DNA of 16,560 nucleotides. It comes from Paracoccaceae bacterium (GTDB taxonomy: Bacteria > Pseudomonadota > Alphaproteobacteria > Rhodobacterales > Rhodobacteraceae). Position numbers and translations under genes: made by a program. Below are positions 6,781 to 12,831 of this stretch, in pieces; position 1 is the first letter of the stretch, and every line of letters begins with the position of its first letter. Below the pieces are notes generated by a model. It ran no database searches and had not been told where the DNA came from. It saw only the letters and a list, made by a program, of their open reading frames with translations. Where the stretch lies: contig SKNG01000005.1 in NCBI GenBank assembly GCA_007120685.1, positions 1 through 16,560 of the forward strand. Reading direction: 5' to 3'.

Positions 6781-7456
6781 AACGAGCTGAGCCTCTCCAC
6801 CCTGACCGACCAGGTGGATGCCGTGACCTCTCTGCTGGCGCCGCTCAAGGCACTGATCGAAGCCCATGTGCGCGCCGCCACCCCGCTAAATGGCGACGGC
6901 ACGGTGCCCTTGGCGGTGGTCTTCCACTTCTCCCGTGACCGGGGCGGCGAATATCCGACTGAGCATCTGAGAGGCTGGCAGGGGCTCCTGCAAGCCGACG
7001 CTTATGCCGGCTACAACCCGCTCTACGATCCCGGGCGGCAGCCCGGGCCGATGGCCCCGGCGCTGTGCTGGAGCCACGCGCGGCGCAAGTTCTTCGAGCT
7101 TGCCGACATCGAAACCAACGTCCGCAAGGGCAAGTCGGCCAAGGATATCTTCCCCATCACCCTGGAAGCTGTCCGGCGGATCGACGCCCGGTTCGAGTTC
7201 GAGCGCGGCATCAACGGCCAGCTCCCAGAGGCGCGGCTGGAAAACCGCAAGCAGCTATCGGCACCCTTGGTGGCGGACCTCGAGCGCTGGCTTCGGGGCG
7301 AACGCGCACCGCGGTCATGTATGCGCTGATCGGCACCGCCGAACTCAACGGCATCGACCCGCAGGCATGGCTCGCGGGCGTGATCGCCCGCATCTCCGAC
7401 ATGCCCATGTCTCGCCTGCCGGAACTGCTCCCGAAGCCAGCGTCAAGGCCGCCTGA
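6781..7456 (+). pseudogene. tnpC: IS66-family transposase TnpC, internally deleted
   Basis: The frame reads ELSLSTLTDQVDAVTSLLAP, then LNGDGTVPL, which holds the first DDE aspartate, then jumps to FHFSRDRGGEYPTEHLRGW, LQADAYAGYNPLY, PGPMAPALCWSHARRKFFEL and ITLEAVRRIDARFEFERGIN, and ends at WLRGERA near 7308. A second frame resumes at 7311 with AVMYALIGTAELNGIDPQAW and LAGVIARISDMPMSRLPELL. A further shift near the end restores a short tail (SVKAA, stop 7454-7456). Compared with typical IS66 TnpC, the N-terminus, a piece after TVPL, and about 60-65 residues after GERA are missing. That last gap would contain the catalytic glutamate segment (NNxxERALR type). The protein is certainly inactive. 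Confidence 0.88.
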
Positions 7457-7480
7457 CTGCGGCCCACGCCGGATTGTTAC

Positions 7481-7488
7481 GCTTTGCG
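7481..7488 (+). repeat. Right target-site duplication of the IS66 element
   Basis: GCTTTGCG is identical to 5487-5494 and directly abuts the right inverted repeat. Joining 5494 to 7489 restores an uninterrupted palindrome (see findings). Confidence 0.9.
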
Positions 7489-7504
7489 CGCGTGGATGTC
7501 CTGC

Positions 7505-7570
7505 AGGGGCTTTGCCCCTCTGCCCCGGATTGCATCCAGGGCATTCACCCCAGAGTATTTTTCAGCAAGA
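7505..7570 (+). repeat. Dispersed intergenic repeat, copy 1
   Basis: A hairpin AGGGGC-TTT-GCCCCT (7505-7519) is followed by a second GC-rich segment and then an AT-rich tail, TTCACCCCAGAGTATTTTTC (7544-7563), continuing AGCAAGA. A related unit with the same order (hairpin, hairpin, CACCCC...TATTT...CAG...AGCAA) lies on the minus strand at 12035-12093. Confidence 0.55.
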
Positions 7571-7637
7571 TGAGGGGCATGTCCGGGAGAGGGCTGAGAG
7601 CCCGTGATGGCGCGCTCCCCTGCGTCCGGGCGCGCCC

Positions 7638-7661
7638 GCGCCGCGGCGTCAGCCGCGGCGC
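7638..7661 (-). terminator. Strong GC hairpin downstream of ruvB
   Basis: GCGCCGCGGC (7638-7647), loop GTCA, GCCGCGGCGC (7652-7661): a perfect 10-bp stem of only G and C. It begins 77 bp past the ruvB stop. No T-run follows on either strand, so intrinsic termination is uncertain. Confidence 0.4.
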
Positions 7662-7737
7662 CCGGCCCAAGTGCCGGCGCAGCATCTGTGATGCTGAGGC
7701 GGCGCGCGGGAGCACCCTGTCTGTCGGCCCGTCCCGG

Positions 7738-8790
7738 TCAGTCGGCGCGGGTGTCGCGGTTTTCGGGGTCGAAGAGACCAGGTTGCGTGGCGACTTCAGG
7801 GAGCGGCAGGCCAAGGTGGCGCCAGGCGTTGGCGGTCAGCAGGCGCCCGCGGGGGGTGCGGGCGATCAGGCCCTGTTGCAGAAGATAGGGCTCGATCACC
7901 TCCTCGATCGCGTCGCGGCTTTCCGACAGCGCCGCAGCGATGGTCTCCACCCCCACCGGCCCGCCGCCATAGCCATTGGCCAGCAATCCCAGATAACGCC
8001 GGTCCGCCCCGTCCAGCCCCAGATGATCGACCCCCAGCCGGGTCAGCGCATTGTCGGCCAGCGCCCGGCTCAGCCGCCCGTCGCCCTCGACCAGCGCGAA
8101 ATCCACCACCCGGCGCAAAAGCCGCCCGGCGATCCGTGGCGTGCCGCGTGCGCGGCGCGCGATTTCGGCCACGCCCTCGGGTTCCGCCGCCACGCCCAGC
8201 AGCCGCGCCCCGCGCGCGACGATCTCGCACAACTCGCGCTCGGTATAGAACTGCAGCCGTGTGGGAATGCCGAAGCGGTCGCGCAGCGGCGTGGTCAGCA
8301 GGCCCAGGCGGGTGGTGGCGCCGACCAGCGTGAAGGGCTGCAGCTCGATGCGCACGGTGCGCGCCGCCGGCCCCTCGCCGATCACCAGATCAAGCTGGAA
8401 ATCCTCCATCGCCGGGTAGAGCACCTCTTCCACCGCCGGGTTCAGCCGGTGGATTTCGTCGATGAACAGCACATCGCGCGCCTCCAGATTGGTCAGGATC
8501 GCCGCCAGATCACCCGCCCGCGCCAGCACCGGGCCCGAGGTCATGCGAAACCCAACCCCCAGTTCGCGCGCCATGATCTGCGCCAGTGTCGTCTTGCCCA
8601 GCCCCGGCGGGCCATAGAACAGCGTGTGATCCATCGCCTCGCCCCGCATCCGGGCCGACTGGATGAAGACGCGCAGATTGGCGCGGGCCTCCTGCTGGCC
8701 GATGAACTCGTCCAGCGCCTGCGGACGCAGCGCGCGGTCTGCGTCCTCTGGCTGGCGGTCCGGGCGCAGGGTGGGGTCTGGCGTGCTCAT
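7738..8790 (-). CDS. ruvB: Holliday junction branch-migration ATPase RuvB
   Basis: A 350-residue AAA+ motor that, as hexameric rings bound to RuvA, drives branch migration of Holliday junctions. Visible motifs: the N-terminal LRPQALDEFIGQ (21-31), Walker A GPPGLGKTT (60-68), Walker B DVLFIDEIHRL (106-116) with the DEIH box, sensor I GATTRLGLLTTPLRDRFG (157-174) including the arginine-finger region near R170, sensor II RGTPRIAGRLLRR (215-227), and the C-terminal winged-helix end with ARTPRGRLLT. The ATG lies 4 bp after the ruvA stop, so the two are surely co-transcribed. Length and motifs are normal. In related genomes tol-pal genes often follow ruvB; here only repeats and the IS66 relic do. 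Confidence 0.98.
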   Translation of the reverse strand: MSTPDPTLRPDRQPEDADRALRPQALDEFIGQQEARANLRVFIQSARMRGEAMDHTLFYGPPGLGKTTLAQIMARELGVGFRMTSGPVLARAGDLAAILTNLEARDVLFIDEIHRLNPAVEEVLYPAMEDFQLDLVIGEGPAARTVRIELQPFTLVGATTRLGLLTTPLRDRFGIPTRLQFYTERELCEIVARGARLLGVAAEPEGVAEIARRARGTPRIAGRLLRRVVDFALVEGDGRLSRALADNALTRLGVDHLGLDGADRRYLGLLANGYGGGPVGVETIAAALSESRDAIEEVIEPYLLQQGLIARTPRGRLLTANAWRHLGLPLPEVATQPGLFDPENRDTRAD

Positions 8791-8794
8791 GGGG

Positions 8795-9487
8795 TCAGCC
8801 TTTCGGTGCCAGCAGCTTCAGCGCGGCGCGAATCAAGGCGGACGTCTCGTCCTCGCTCTCGGCCGCCTGTGCCACGGCCTGCGCAGCCTCGGACCCGCCA
8901 TAGCCCAGATTGGTCAGTGCCGACAGCGCCTCGGCCTGCGCCTGCTGCGCCTGCCTGCGGGCCGAGGGCGGCGCGGCCGGGTGGGGGGCGTGGGTTGGGC
9001 CAGTGGCGGCCACAGCGGCGGGCGGCAAGCCCTCGACAAGCGGCGTATCCGCCAGATCGGCGTCAGCCGCGCCCATGGCCATCACCGCCGGCGCCTTTTC
9101 TTTCAGTTCCATCACCACCCGCTGCGCCAGCTTCGGCCCCACGCCCGGCGCCCGGCGCACCGCTGCCGCATCGCCGATGGCGATGGCGCGGGCCACCCCT
9201 TCGGGCCCCAGCGCGCCCAGGATCGCCATCGCCGCCTTTGCCCCCACCCCCTGCACCGATGTCAGAAGCCGGTGCCATTCGCGCTCGGCCATGCTCTGAA
9301 AGCCGAAGAGTTGCAGCAGATCCTCGCGCACCAGCAGTTCGGTATAAAGCGCCGCCATGCCGCCCGGGCCGGGCAGCGTCATCAGCGTGCGTTCGGAGAC
9401 ATGCACCACATAGCCCACGCCGCCGACATCCAGAAGCACCTGGTCGCTGCCCCGCCAGTCGATCCGGCCTGTAAGCTTGCCTATCAT
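8795..9487 (-). CDS. ruvA: Holliday junction DNA-binding subunit RuvA
   Basis: The 230-residue protein forms tetramers that clamp the Holliday junction and load RuvB. Domain I (1-64) begins MIGKLTGRID and carries the acidic pin E55-D56 in VREDLL, the same residue numbers as in E. coli. Domain II (about 65-140) has two helix-hairpin-helix motifs, SVQGVGAKAAMAIL (77-90) and RAPGVGPKLAQRVVMEL (112-128). A long Ala/Pro-rich linker (about 135-180) leads to domain III (about 183-230), which contacts RuvB and includes EALSALTNLGYGGSEAA. The linker makes the protein somewhat longer than many homologues. The ATG was chosen because it gives the exact family N-terminus; the frame stays open upstream as far as 9952, but that part is antisense or out of frame to ruvC and has no RuvA features. 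It starts 56 bp after the ruvC stop. Confidence 0.97.
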   Translation of the reverse strand: MIGKLTGRIDWRGSDQVLLDVGGVGYVVHVSERTLMTLPGPGGMAALYTELLVREDLLQLFGFQSMAEREWHRLLTSVQGVGAKAAMAILGALGPEGVARAIAIGDAAAVRRAPGVGPKLAQRVVMELKEKAPAVMAMGAADADLADTPLVEGLPPAAVAATGPTHAPHPAAPPSARRQAQQAQAEALSALTNLGYGGSEAAQAVAQAAESEDETSALIRAALKLLAPKG

Positions 9488-9543
9488 GCCGGCCTCTCTT
9501 CCGGTTCCTCGCCACGCCTTGTTGCCTGCATGCCGCCCGGCCT

Positions 9544-10047
9544 CTACCCGGCCGCCCTGATCACCGCCGCCCGGCGCCCGGCCGGGCCCAGGTGATGCGC
9601 ATGGCAGATCGCCACAGCCAGAGCATCGGCCGCGTCCGGCCCGGCAATCTGCACACCGGGCAGTTGCATGCGCACCATGTGCTGCACCTGTTCCTTGGCC
9701 GCCTTGCCCACGCCCACCACCGTCTTCTTCACCGCGTTCGGCGCATATTCGCCCACTGCCAGCCCCGCCTGCGCCGGCACCAGCAGGGCGATGGCGCGGG
9801 CATGGCCCAGTTTCAGCGTCGCCACCGCGTCCTTGTTGACGAAAGACTGTTCGACCGCGGCGCAATCCGGGGCATGGCGGGCCAGCACCTCGGCCAGTTG
9901 CCGGTGCAGGCTCAGCAACCGCTGCGCCAGATCGTCGCCCGCCGAGTGGCACGTCCCGTTGGCCACATGTCGCAGCCGCGGCCCGGCCATGTCGATCACG
10001 CCCCAGCCCAGGTTGCGTAGCCCCGGATCGATACCGATCACCCGCAT
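9544..10047 (-). CDS. ruvC: Holliday junction resolvase RuvC
   Basis: A 167-residue RNase H-fold endonuclease that cuts Holliday junctions symmetrically after RuvAB branch migration. All four catalytic acidic residues are present at the E. coli positions: D7 (MRVIGIDPGLRNLGWG), E66 (AAVEQSF), D138 and D141 (AGPDAADALAVAICHAHH). The basic stretch YAPNAVKKTVVGVGKAAKEQV (101-121) matches the DNA-binding region. I chose the ATG at 10047 because the protein then begins directly with the first catalytic strand; an upstream in-frame ATG at 10077 would add ten unconserved residues. It is the first gene of a ruvC-ruvA-ruvB unit, and a LexA-like box lies about 70 bp upstream. Confidence 0.97.
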   Translation of the reverse strand: MRVIGIDPGLRNLGWGVIDMAGPRLRHVANGTCHSAGDDLAQRLLSLHRQLAEVLARHAPDCAAVEQSFVNKDAVATLKLGHARAIALLVPAQAGLAVGEYAPNAVKKTVVGVGKAAKEQVQHMVRMQLPGVQIAGPDAADALAVAICHAHHLGPAGRRAAVIRAAG

Positions 10048-10115
10048 GTCGCCTGCATTCCGCGCCCTATCTGCCACTGCCCCGACCGGTAATGCCGGCT
10101 CTGATCAAACCGCTA

Positions 10116-10130
10116 GCACGAAAAGGGAAC
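10116..10130 (-). promoter_or_regulatory. Candidate LexA (SOS) box upstream of ruvC
   Basis: On the minus strand this reads GTTC-CCTTTTC-GTGC. The alphaproteobacterial LexA operator is GTTC-N7-GTTC, so only one of eight defined positions differs. It lies 69 bp before the ruvC ATG, a suitable place for damage-inducible control of ruvCAB. Pattern match only. Confidence 0.5.
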
Positions 10131-10289
10131 ACAGGCCAGCGCAAAGCGCATCCGCAGCGGTGTCATGCAACGCCTGCATGGCGGGCATGCCGCAATCCCG
10201 TCTACCGGATGCCGATCATCAGGGCTATTTGGCCATAGCGAAGCACAATGCTTCAGCACGTTTAAAACTCGTAAAGTCAGGAGCCTGTC

Positions 10290-10499
10290 ATGGCGTTTTT
10301 CACCCATAGCCGCCCCGTCGCCGACGGTGTGTTCGGCGGCGGGTTCCGTCTGTCGCCCAGCGACCTGCTCGCTCGTCTCGCCGCCTGGAACGACCGCCGG
10401 ATCACCCGCCGTGAACTGATGAAACTGTCCGATCGTGAACTTGATGACATCGGCCTGTGCCGCGGCGATATCGACAATCTGGTCCTGCGCATCCGCTAA
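10290..10499 (+). CDS. Small DUF1127 (YjiS-like) protein
   Basis: A 69-residue basic protein. The C-terminal half, WNDRRITRRELMKLSDRELD followed by DIGLCRGDI, is the DUF1127 signature: a short helix pair with LSDREL and DIGL.R. Some Rhodobacteraceae DUF1127 proteins have been reported to bind RNA or influence small-RNA maturation and phosphate or stress physiology; whether this one does is unknown. The N-terminal 30 residues (MAFFTHSRPVADGVFGGGFR) are less conserved. The start is firm: AGGAG at 10279-10283 lies 6 bases before the ATG. It is transcribed away from ruvC across 242 bp and ends before a good hairpin terminator. Small size and a strong ribosome-binding site suggest high expression. 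Confidence 0.88.
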   Translation: MAFFTHSRPVADGVFGGGFRLSPSDLLARLAAWNDRRITRRELMKLSDRELDDIGLCRGDIDNLVLRIR

Positions 10500-10526
10500 T
10501 CGCACCGGCCGGAAGCGCCGAATGCC

Positions 10527-10558
10527 AGCCGCCGCCTGACAACCGTCGGGCGGCGGTT
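10527..10558 (+). terminator. Terminator of the DUF1127 gene
   Basis: CCGCCGCC-T-GAC (10529-10540) pairs with GTC-G-GGCGGCGG (10545-10556) around AACC, a 12-position stem with one wobble; A-T and G-T pairs extend it to 10527 and 10558. It is followed by TTCTG. It begins 28 bp after the DUF1127 stop and lies before the convergent gene ending at 10610, so it may serve both. Confidence 0.65.
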
Positions 10559-10609
10559 CTGCGTCATGGTAGCGGCTTGCCGTGAAACCTGCGACCGCGT
10601 CGCCCAGGG

Positions 10610-10906
10610 TCAGCCGCCCCGGTGCCCCGTCACCCCCGGCGAAAGGGTCTCGGCCAGCACGCGCGTCACCGGGTCGATCCCGGTCAGCCAGAACTGCACG
10701 CCGGCATTCCGGTCGCCCGTGGCGACGCTCATGGCCTCGAACCGCGCAGTGCCGAAATAGGCCAGCGTGGCGGCCTTCAGCAGGAAAAAGCAGGCCACCG
10801 CGCCGCACAGGGCGACAGCGGCGCCGCCGGCGATACGCAGACCGCGATGCTCCTTGCGCCGGTTTTCCCCGGCGCGCTGCTGCAGAACGCGCGACAGGCG
10901 CGTCAT
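10610..10906 (-). CDS. Small single-span membrane protein, unknown function
   Basis: I do not recognise a named family. From the ATG at 10906 the product is 98 residues: a basic cytoplasmic N-terminus (MTRLSRVLQQRAGENRRKEH), one hydrophobic helix (about 29-50, core AVALCGAVACFFLLKAA), and an outer domain of about 45 residues containing GVQFWLTGIDPVTRVLAETL. The positive-inside rule places the N-terminus in the cytoplasm. A start at 10924 (MQKIGY added) is possible, but its purine-rich stretch touches the ATG, whereas AGAAG lies 9 bases before 10906. The frame is open further upstream, but that part is low-complexity and Arg-rich. It sits between the DUF1127 terminator and the PrmA-like gene, same strand as the latter, 185 bp downstream of it. 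Confidence 0.65.
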   Translation of the reverse strand: MTRLSRVLQQRAGENRRKEHRGLRIAGGAAVALCGAVACFFLLKAATLAYFGTARFEAMSVATGDRNAGVQFWLTGIDPVTRVLAETLSPGVTGHRGG

Positions 10907-11057
10907 GTATCCGATCTTCTGCATCCTACCCGTTTTCGAAAGATTTGCCGACTGCGCCTGATCCTGGCAGCCGAAACGGGCAGAAATGGGGCGCAAGCGG
11001 CGCCGTGGCGTGTCGTCGCCCTCGCAGCGCGCGCGGGTCGTCGGAGGCGCGCAGCGA

Positions 11058-11072
11058 CCGCCTGGCAGGCGG
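11058..11072 (-). terminator. Weak hairpin downstream of the prmA-like gene
   Basis: CCGCCT-GGC-AGGCGG forms a perfect 6-bp stem 19 bp past the stop of the methyltransferase gene. No T-tract follows, so this is a tentative terminator. Confidence 0.3.
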
Positions 11073-11091
11073 CTGACCTCTGGCAAGGGCG

Positions 11092-11961
11092 TCAAATGCG
11101 CCGGAGGGTCAGCGTTGCCCAGTCGCCGATGTCCTCGCGCCGCTCCAGGGCGAAACCGGCCTGCGCATAGGCCGCCAGCACGCCCTCGGCCTGTGTCACC
11201 AGCAGACCGGACAGCACCGCCCGTCCGTCCGGGGCAGTGTGCCGGGCCATCGCAGGGGCGAGGTCGATCAGCGGACCCTTCAGGATATTGGCGAAGACCA
11301 GATCGAAAGGTGCCCTGGCGGCAATCGTCGGATGGTCGAAGCCCGCGGCTTCCAGACAGTCCACCCGGCCCTGCAATCCGTTGGCCAGTACATTGGCCTG
11401 CGCTACCTCGACGGCGACGGCATCGATATCGCTGGCCAGCATGGTGCCGGGCCAGAGCTTCGCTGCGGCCATCGCCAGAACGGCGGTGCCGCAGCCGACG
11501 TCGATCACGCGCTCGGGCTGCCAGCCGCTCTCGGCCAGCCGGTCCAGCGCGCGCAGACAGCCCAGTGTTGTGCCGTGATGCCCGGTGCCGAAGGCCATCG
11601 CCGCCTCGATCAGCAAGCCGATCCGCCCGGGCGGCAGGCGTTCGGCATCATGGCTGCCGTAGACGAAGAAACGCCCCGCCTCGACAGGGCTCAACTCCCG
11701 GCGCACATGCGCCACCCAGTCGATCTCGGGCAGTTCGGACACGGCAAAGCCGGCCGCACCATGCGCCGCCGCCATCAGCGCCAGGGCGATCTCGTCGGGG
11801 GCTTGGGTGAAATAGGCGCCCACCTCCCACAGGCCGGAGCCGTCCTCCATTTCGAACACGCCCACGCCCTCGGGCGCCGGCTCCAGCGTCTCCAGCGCTG
11901 CGCCCAGCGCCTGGGCACGAGCTTCCTCGGGCAAGGTGGTGAGGGCGGAAAAGGTGGGCAT
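11092..11961 (-). CDS. prmA: Ribosomal protein L11 methyltransferase-like protein (PrmA family)
   Basis: A 289-residue class I S-adenosylmethionine-dependent methyltransferase. PrmA trimethylates lysines and the N-terminus of ribosomal protein L11. The N-terminal 100 residues match the substrate-binding domain of the family. The catalytic domain shows MAFGTGHHGTT (122-132), motif I VIDVGCGTAVLAMAAA (152-167), the acidic ribose-binding end SDID (177-180), and VFANILKGPLIDLAP (222-236), which corresponds to the family's ANILxxPL. Motif I has GTAVL where GSGIL is commoner, a mild variation. A promoter (11988-12016) and GAGAGG (11974-11969) support the ATG at 11961. It appears monocistronic or leads into the small membrane protein. 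The family call is strong; the L11 substrate is inferred. Confidence 0.92.
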   Translation of the reverse strand: MPTFSALTTLPEEARAQALGAALETLEPAPEGVGVFEMEDGSGLWEVGAYFTQAPDEIALALMAAAHGAAGFAVSELPEIDWVAHVRRELSPVEAGRFFVYGSHDAERLPPGRIGLLIEAAMAFGTGHHGTTLGCLRALDRLAESGWQPERVIDVGCGTAVLAMAAAKLWPGTMLASDIDAVAVEVAQANVLANGLQGRVDCLEAAGFDHPTIAARAPFDLVFANILKGPLIDLAPAMARHTAPDGRAVLSGLLVTQAEGVLAAYAQAGFALERREDIGDWATLTLRRI

Positions 11962-11987
11962 GGGCGGGCCTCTCGCTAGCTGAGCCG

Positions 11988-12016
11988 CCGATAGACGCCG
12001 CTGAGGACGCGGTCAA
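11988..12016 (-). promoter_or_regulatory. Candidate promoter of the prmA-like gene
   Basis: On the minus strand TTGACC (12016-12011) and TATCGG (11993-11988) are spaced by 17 bp. Predicted transcription start near 11981 leaves a 20-base leader containing GAGAGG before the ATG at 11961. Confidence 0.5.
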
Positions 12017-12034
12017 CAACCAACCACGCCTGCT

Positions 12035-12093
12035 CTTTGCTCTGGAAATATCCCGGGGGTGAGGGCCGCAGGCCCGAGGGGGCAGCGCCCCCT
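12035..12093 (-). repeat. Dispersed intergenic repeat, copy 2, between msrA and prmA
   Basis: On the minus strand: hairpin AGGGGGC-GCT-GCCCCCT (12093-12077), hairpin GGGCC-TGC-GGCCC (12075-12063), then TCACCCCCGGGATATTTCCA (12062-12043) continuing GAGCAAAG. The order and tail match the plus-strand copy at 7505-7570. It starts 9 bp after the msrA stop and can act as its terminator. Confidence 0.55.
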
Positions 12094-12101
12094 GCGCGTC
12101 C

Positions 12102-12749
12102 TCAGGCCGTCAAACCGGCCGGACAACTCACCCCGGTCCCGCCGAGGCCGCAATAGCCGTTCGGGTTCCGGGCCAGATACTGCTGGTGATAATCCTCGGC
12201 GAAATAGAAAGCGGGTGCCGGCAGGATTTCGGTGGTGATGCGGCCCAGCCCGGCGGCATCCAGCCGTGCCTGATAGGCCTCGCGGCTGGCTTTGGCCAGC
12301 GCCTGCTGTTCGGGTGTGGTGTAGTAAATACCGGACCGGTATTGCGTCCCGCGATCATTGCCCTGCCGCATGCCCTGGGTGGGATCGTGGCCTTCCCAGA
12401 AGATCCGGAGCAGATCGCCATAACCGGTCACCGCCGGATCGTAGATAAGCCGGACCAGTTCGTTATGCCCGGTGCGGCCGGAACAGACCTCCTCATAGGT
12501 CGGGTTCGGGGTAAAGCCGGCACCATAGCCCACCATCGTCAGCCAGACCCCTTCGCGTTGCCAGAACAGCCGTTCGACACCCCAGAAACACCCCATGCCG
12601 AATACTGCCACCGCCATACCTTCAGGTATTTCGGCCTTGAGTGGGCGGCCGCTCAACACATGGGTTTCTGCGGTGGGAATTGGGTGCGACCGGCCGGGCA
12701 GCGCCTCGGCTTCGGTGATCATTTCCTGCTTCTTGAAGCTGAAGAACAT
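12102..12749 (-). CDS. msrA: Peptide-methionine (S)-S-oxide reductase
   Basis: MsrA reduces the S-epimer of methionine sulfoxide in oxidised proteins, using a catalytic cysteine recycled through other cysteines and thioredoxin. The 215-residue product has the active site GMGCFWGVE with nucleophile C54, then the family segments GYGAGFTPNPTYEEVCSGRTGH, VRLIYDP, FWEGHDPTQGMRQGNDRGTQYRS and FYFAEDYHQQYLARNPNGYC. The C-terminal GYCGLGGTGVSCP supplies C200 and C209 as recycling cysteines. A 40-residue N-terminal extension (MFFSFKKQEMITEAEALPGR onwards) is usual for this longer MsrA type; there is no signal peptide, so it is cytoplasmic. GAGG sits 6 bases before the chosen ATG. The frame continues open upstream to 12794, but no ribosome-binding signal favours that start. 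Confidence 0.96.
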   Translation of the reverse strand: MFFSFKKQEMITEAEALPGRSHPIPTAETHVLSGRPLKAEIPEGMAVAVFGMGCFWGVERLFWQREGVWLTMVGYGAGFTPNPTYEEVCSGRTGHNELVRLIYDPAVTGYGDLLRIFWEGHDPTQGMRQGNDRGTQYRSGIYYTTPEQQALAKASREAYQARLDAAGLGRITTEILPAPAFYFAEDYHQQYLARNPNGYCGLGGTGVSCPAGLTA

Positions 12750-12778
12750 GGCGACCTCGCTGGATGAACTTTGTGAAC

Positions 12779-12807
12779 AACATAGGGCATTCACCTCGAC
12801 CCGGCAA
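12779..12807 (-). promoter_or_regulatory. Candidate promoter of msrA
   Basis: On the minus strand TTGCCG (12807-12802) and TATGTT (12784-12779) are spaced by 17 bp, each matching 4 of 6 consensus positions. Transcription would start near 12772, 23 bases before the ATG and downstream of the twin hairpins at 12832-12880. Confidence 0.4.
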
Positions 12808-12831
12808 AGGGCGCGTCATACGGGCCGCGAA

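Larger units (their letters stand above)
5495..7480 (+). mobile_element. Decayed IS66-family insertion sequence with a nested IS110-family relic
   Basis: The element is 1986 bp, shorter than typical IS66 members. Its ends are inverted repeats: the left tip reads GTAAGCATCCGCCGAGAGCC and the right tip, read inward on the minus strand, GTAACAATCCGGCGTGGGCC; 15 of 20 positions match. GTAA is the usual IS66 tip. It is flanked by identical 8-bp target copies. The content in order is intact tnpA (5560-5958), the first nine codons of tnpB (5955-5981), a minus-strand IS110-family transposase relic (about 5972-6773), and parts of tnpC (about 6781-7456). Loss of tnpB and of the tnpC N-terminus and catalytic region makes it immobile on its own. 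The intact target duplication shows that the flanking host DNA was already contiguous when it inserted. Confidence 0.88.
7489..7737. other. Non-coding, palindrome-rich DNA between the IS66 element and ruvB
   Basis: This 249-bp stretch has no convincing gene. Besides the dispersed repeat (7505-7570) it holds GGGCT-GAG-AGCCC (7591-7603), a perfect 10-bp palindrome (7638-7661) and AGCATC-TGT-GATGCT (7681-7695). For ruvB, which runs leftwards and ends at 7738, the last two are candidate terminators. Confidence 0.6.

Noticed and set aside
5368..7737. A new defence or accessory system in the non-syntenic gap
   Set aside because: All coding remnants are explained by IS66 tnpA/tnpB/tnpC and an IS110-type transposase; the rest is palindromic non-coding DNA.
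7474..9474. Long plus-strand open frame (666 codons) across the ruvA/ruvB region
   Set aside because: It is antisense to ruvB and ruvA, whose motifs are complete on the minus strand. The product is low-complexity (Arg, Pro, Gln, His-rich) and typical of GC-rich antisense frames.
10907..11091. N-terminal extension of the small membrane protein up to 11095
   Set aside because: The added residues are Arg/Pro-rich without conservation cues and would place the membrane helix far from the N-terminus; no ribosome-binding site supports that start.
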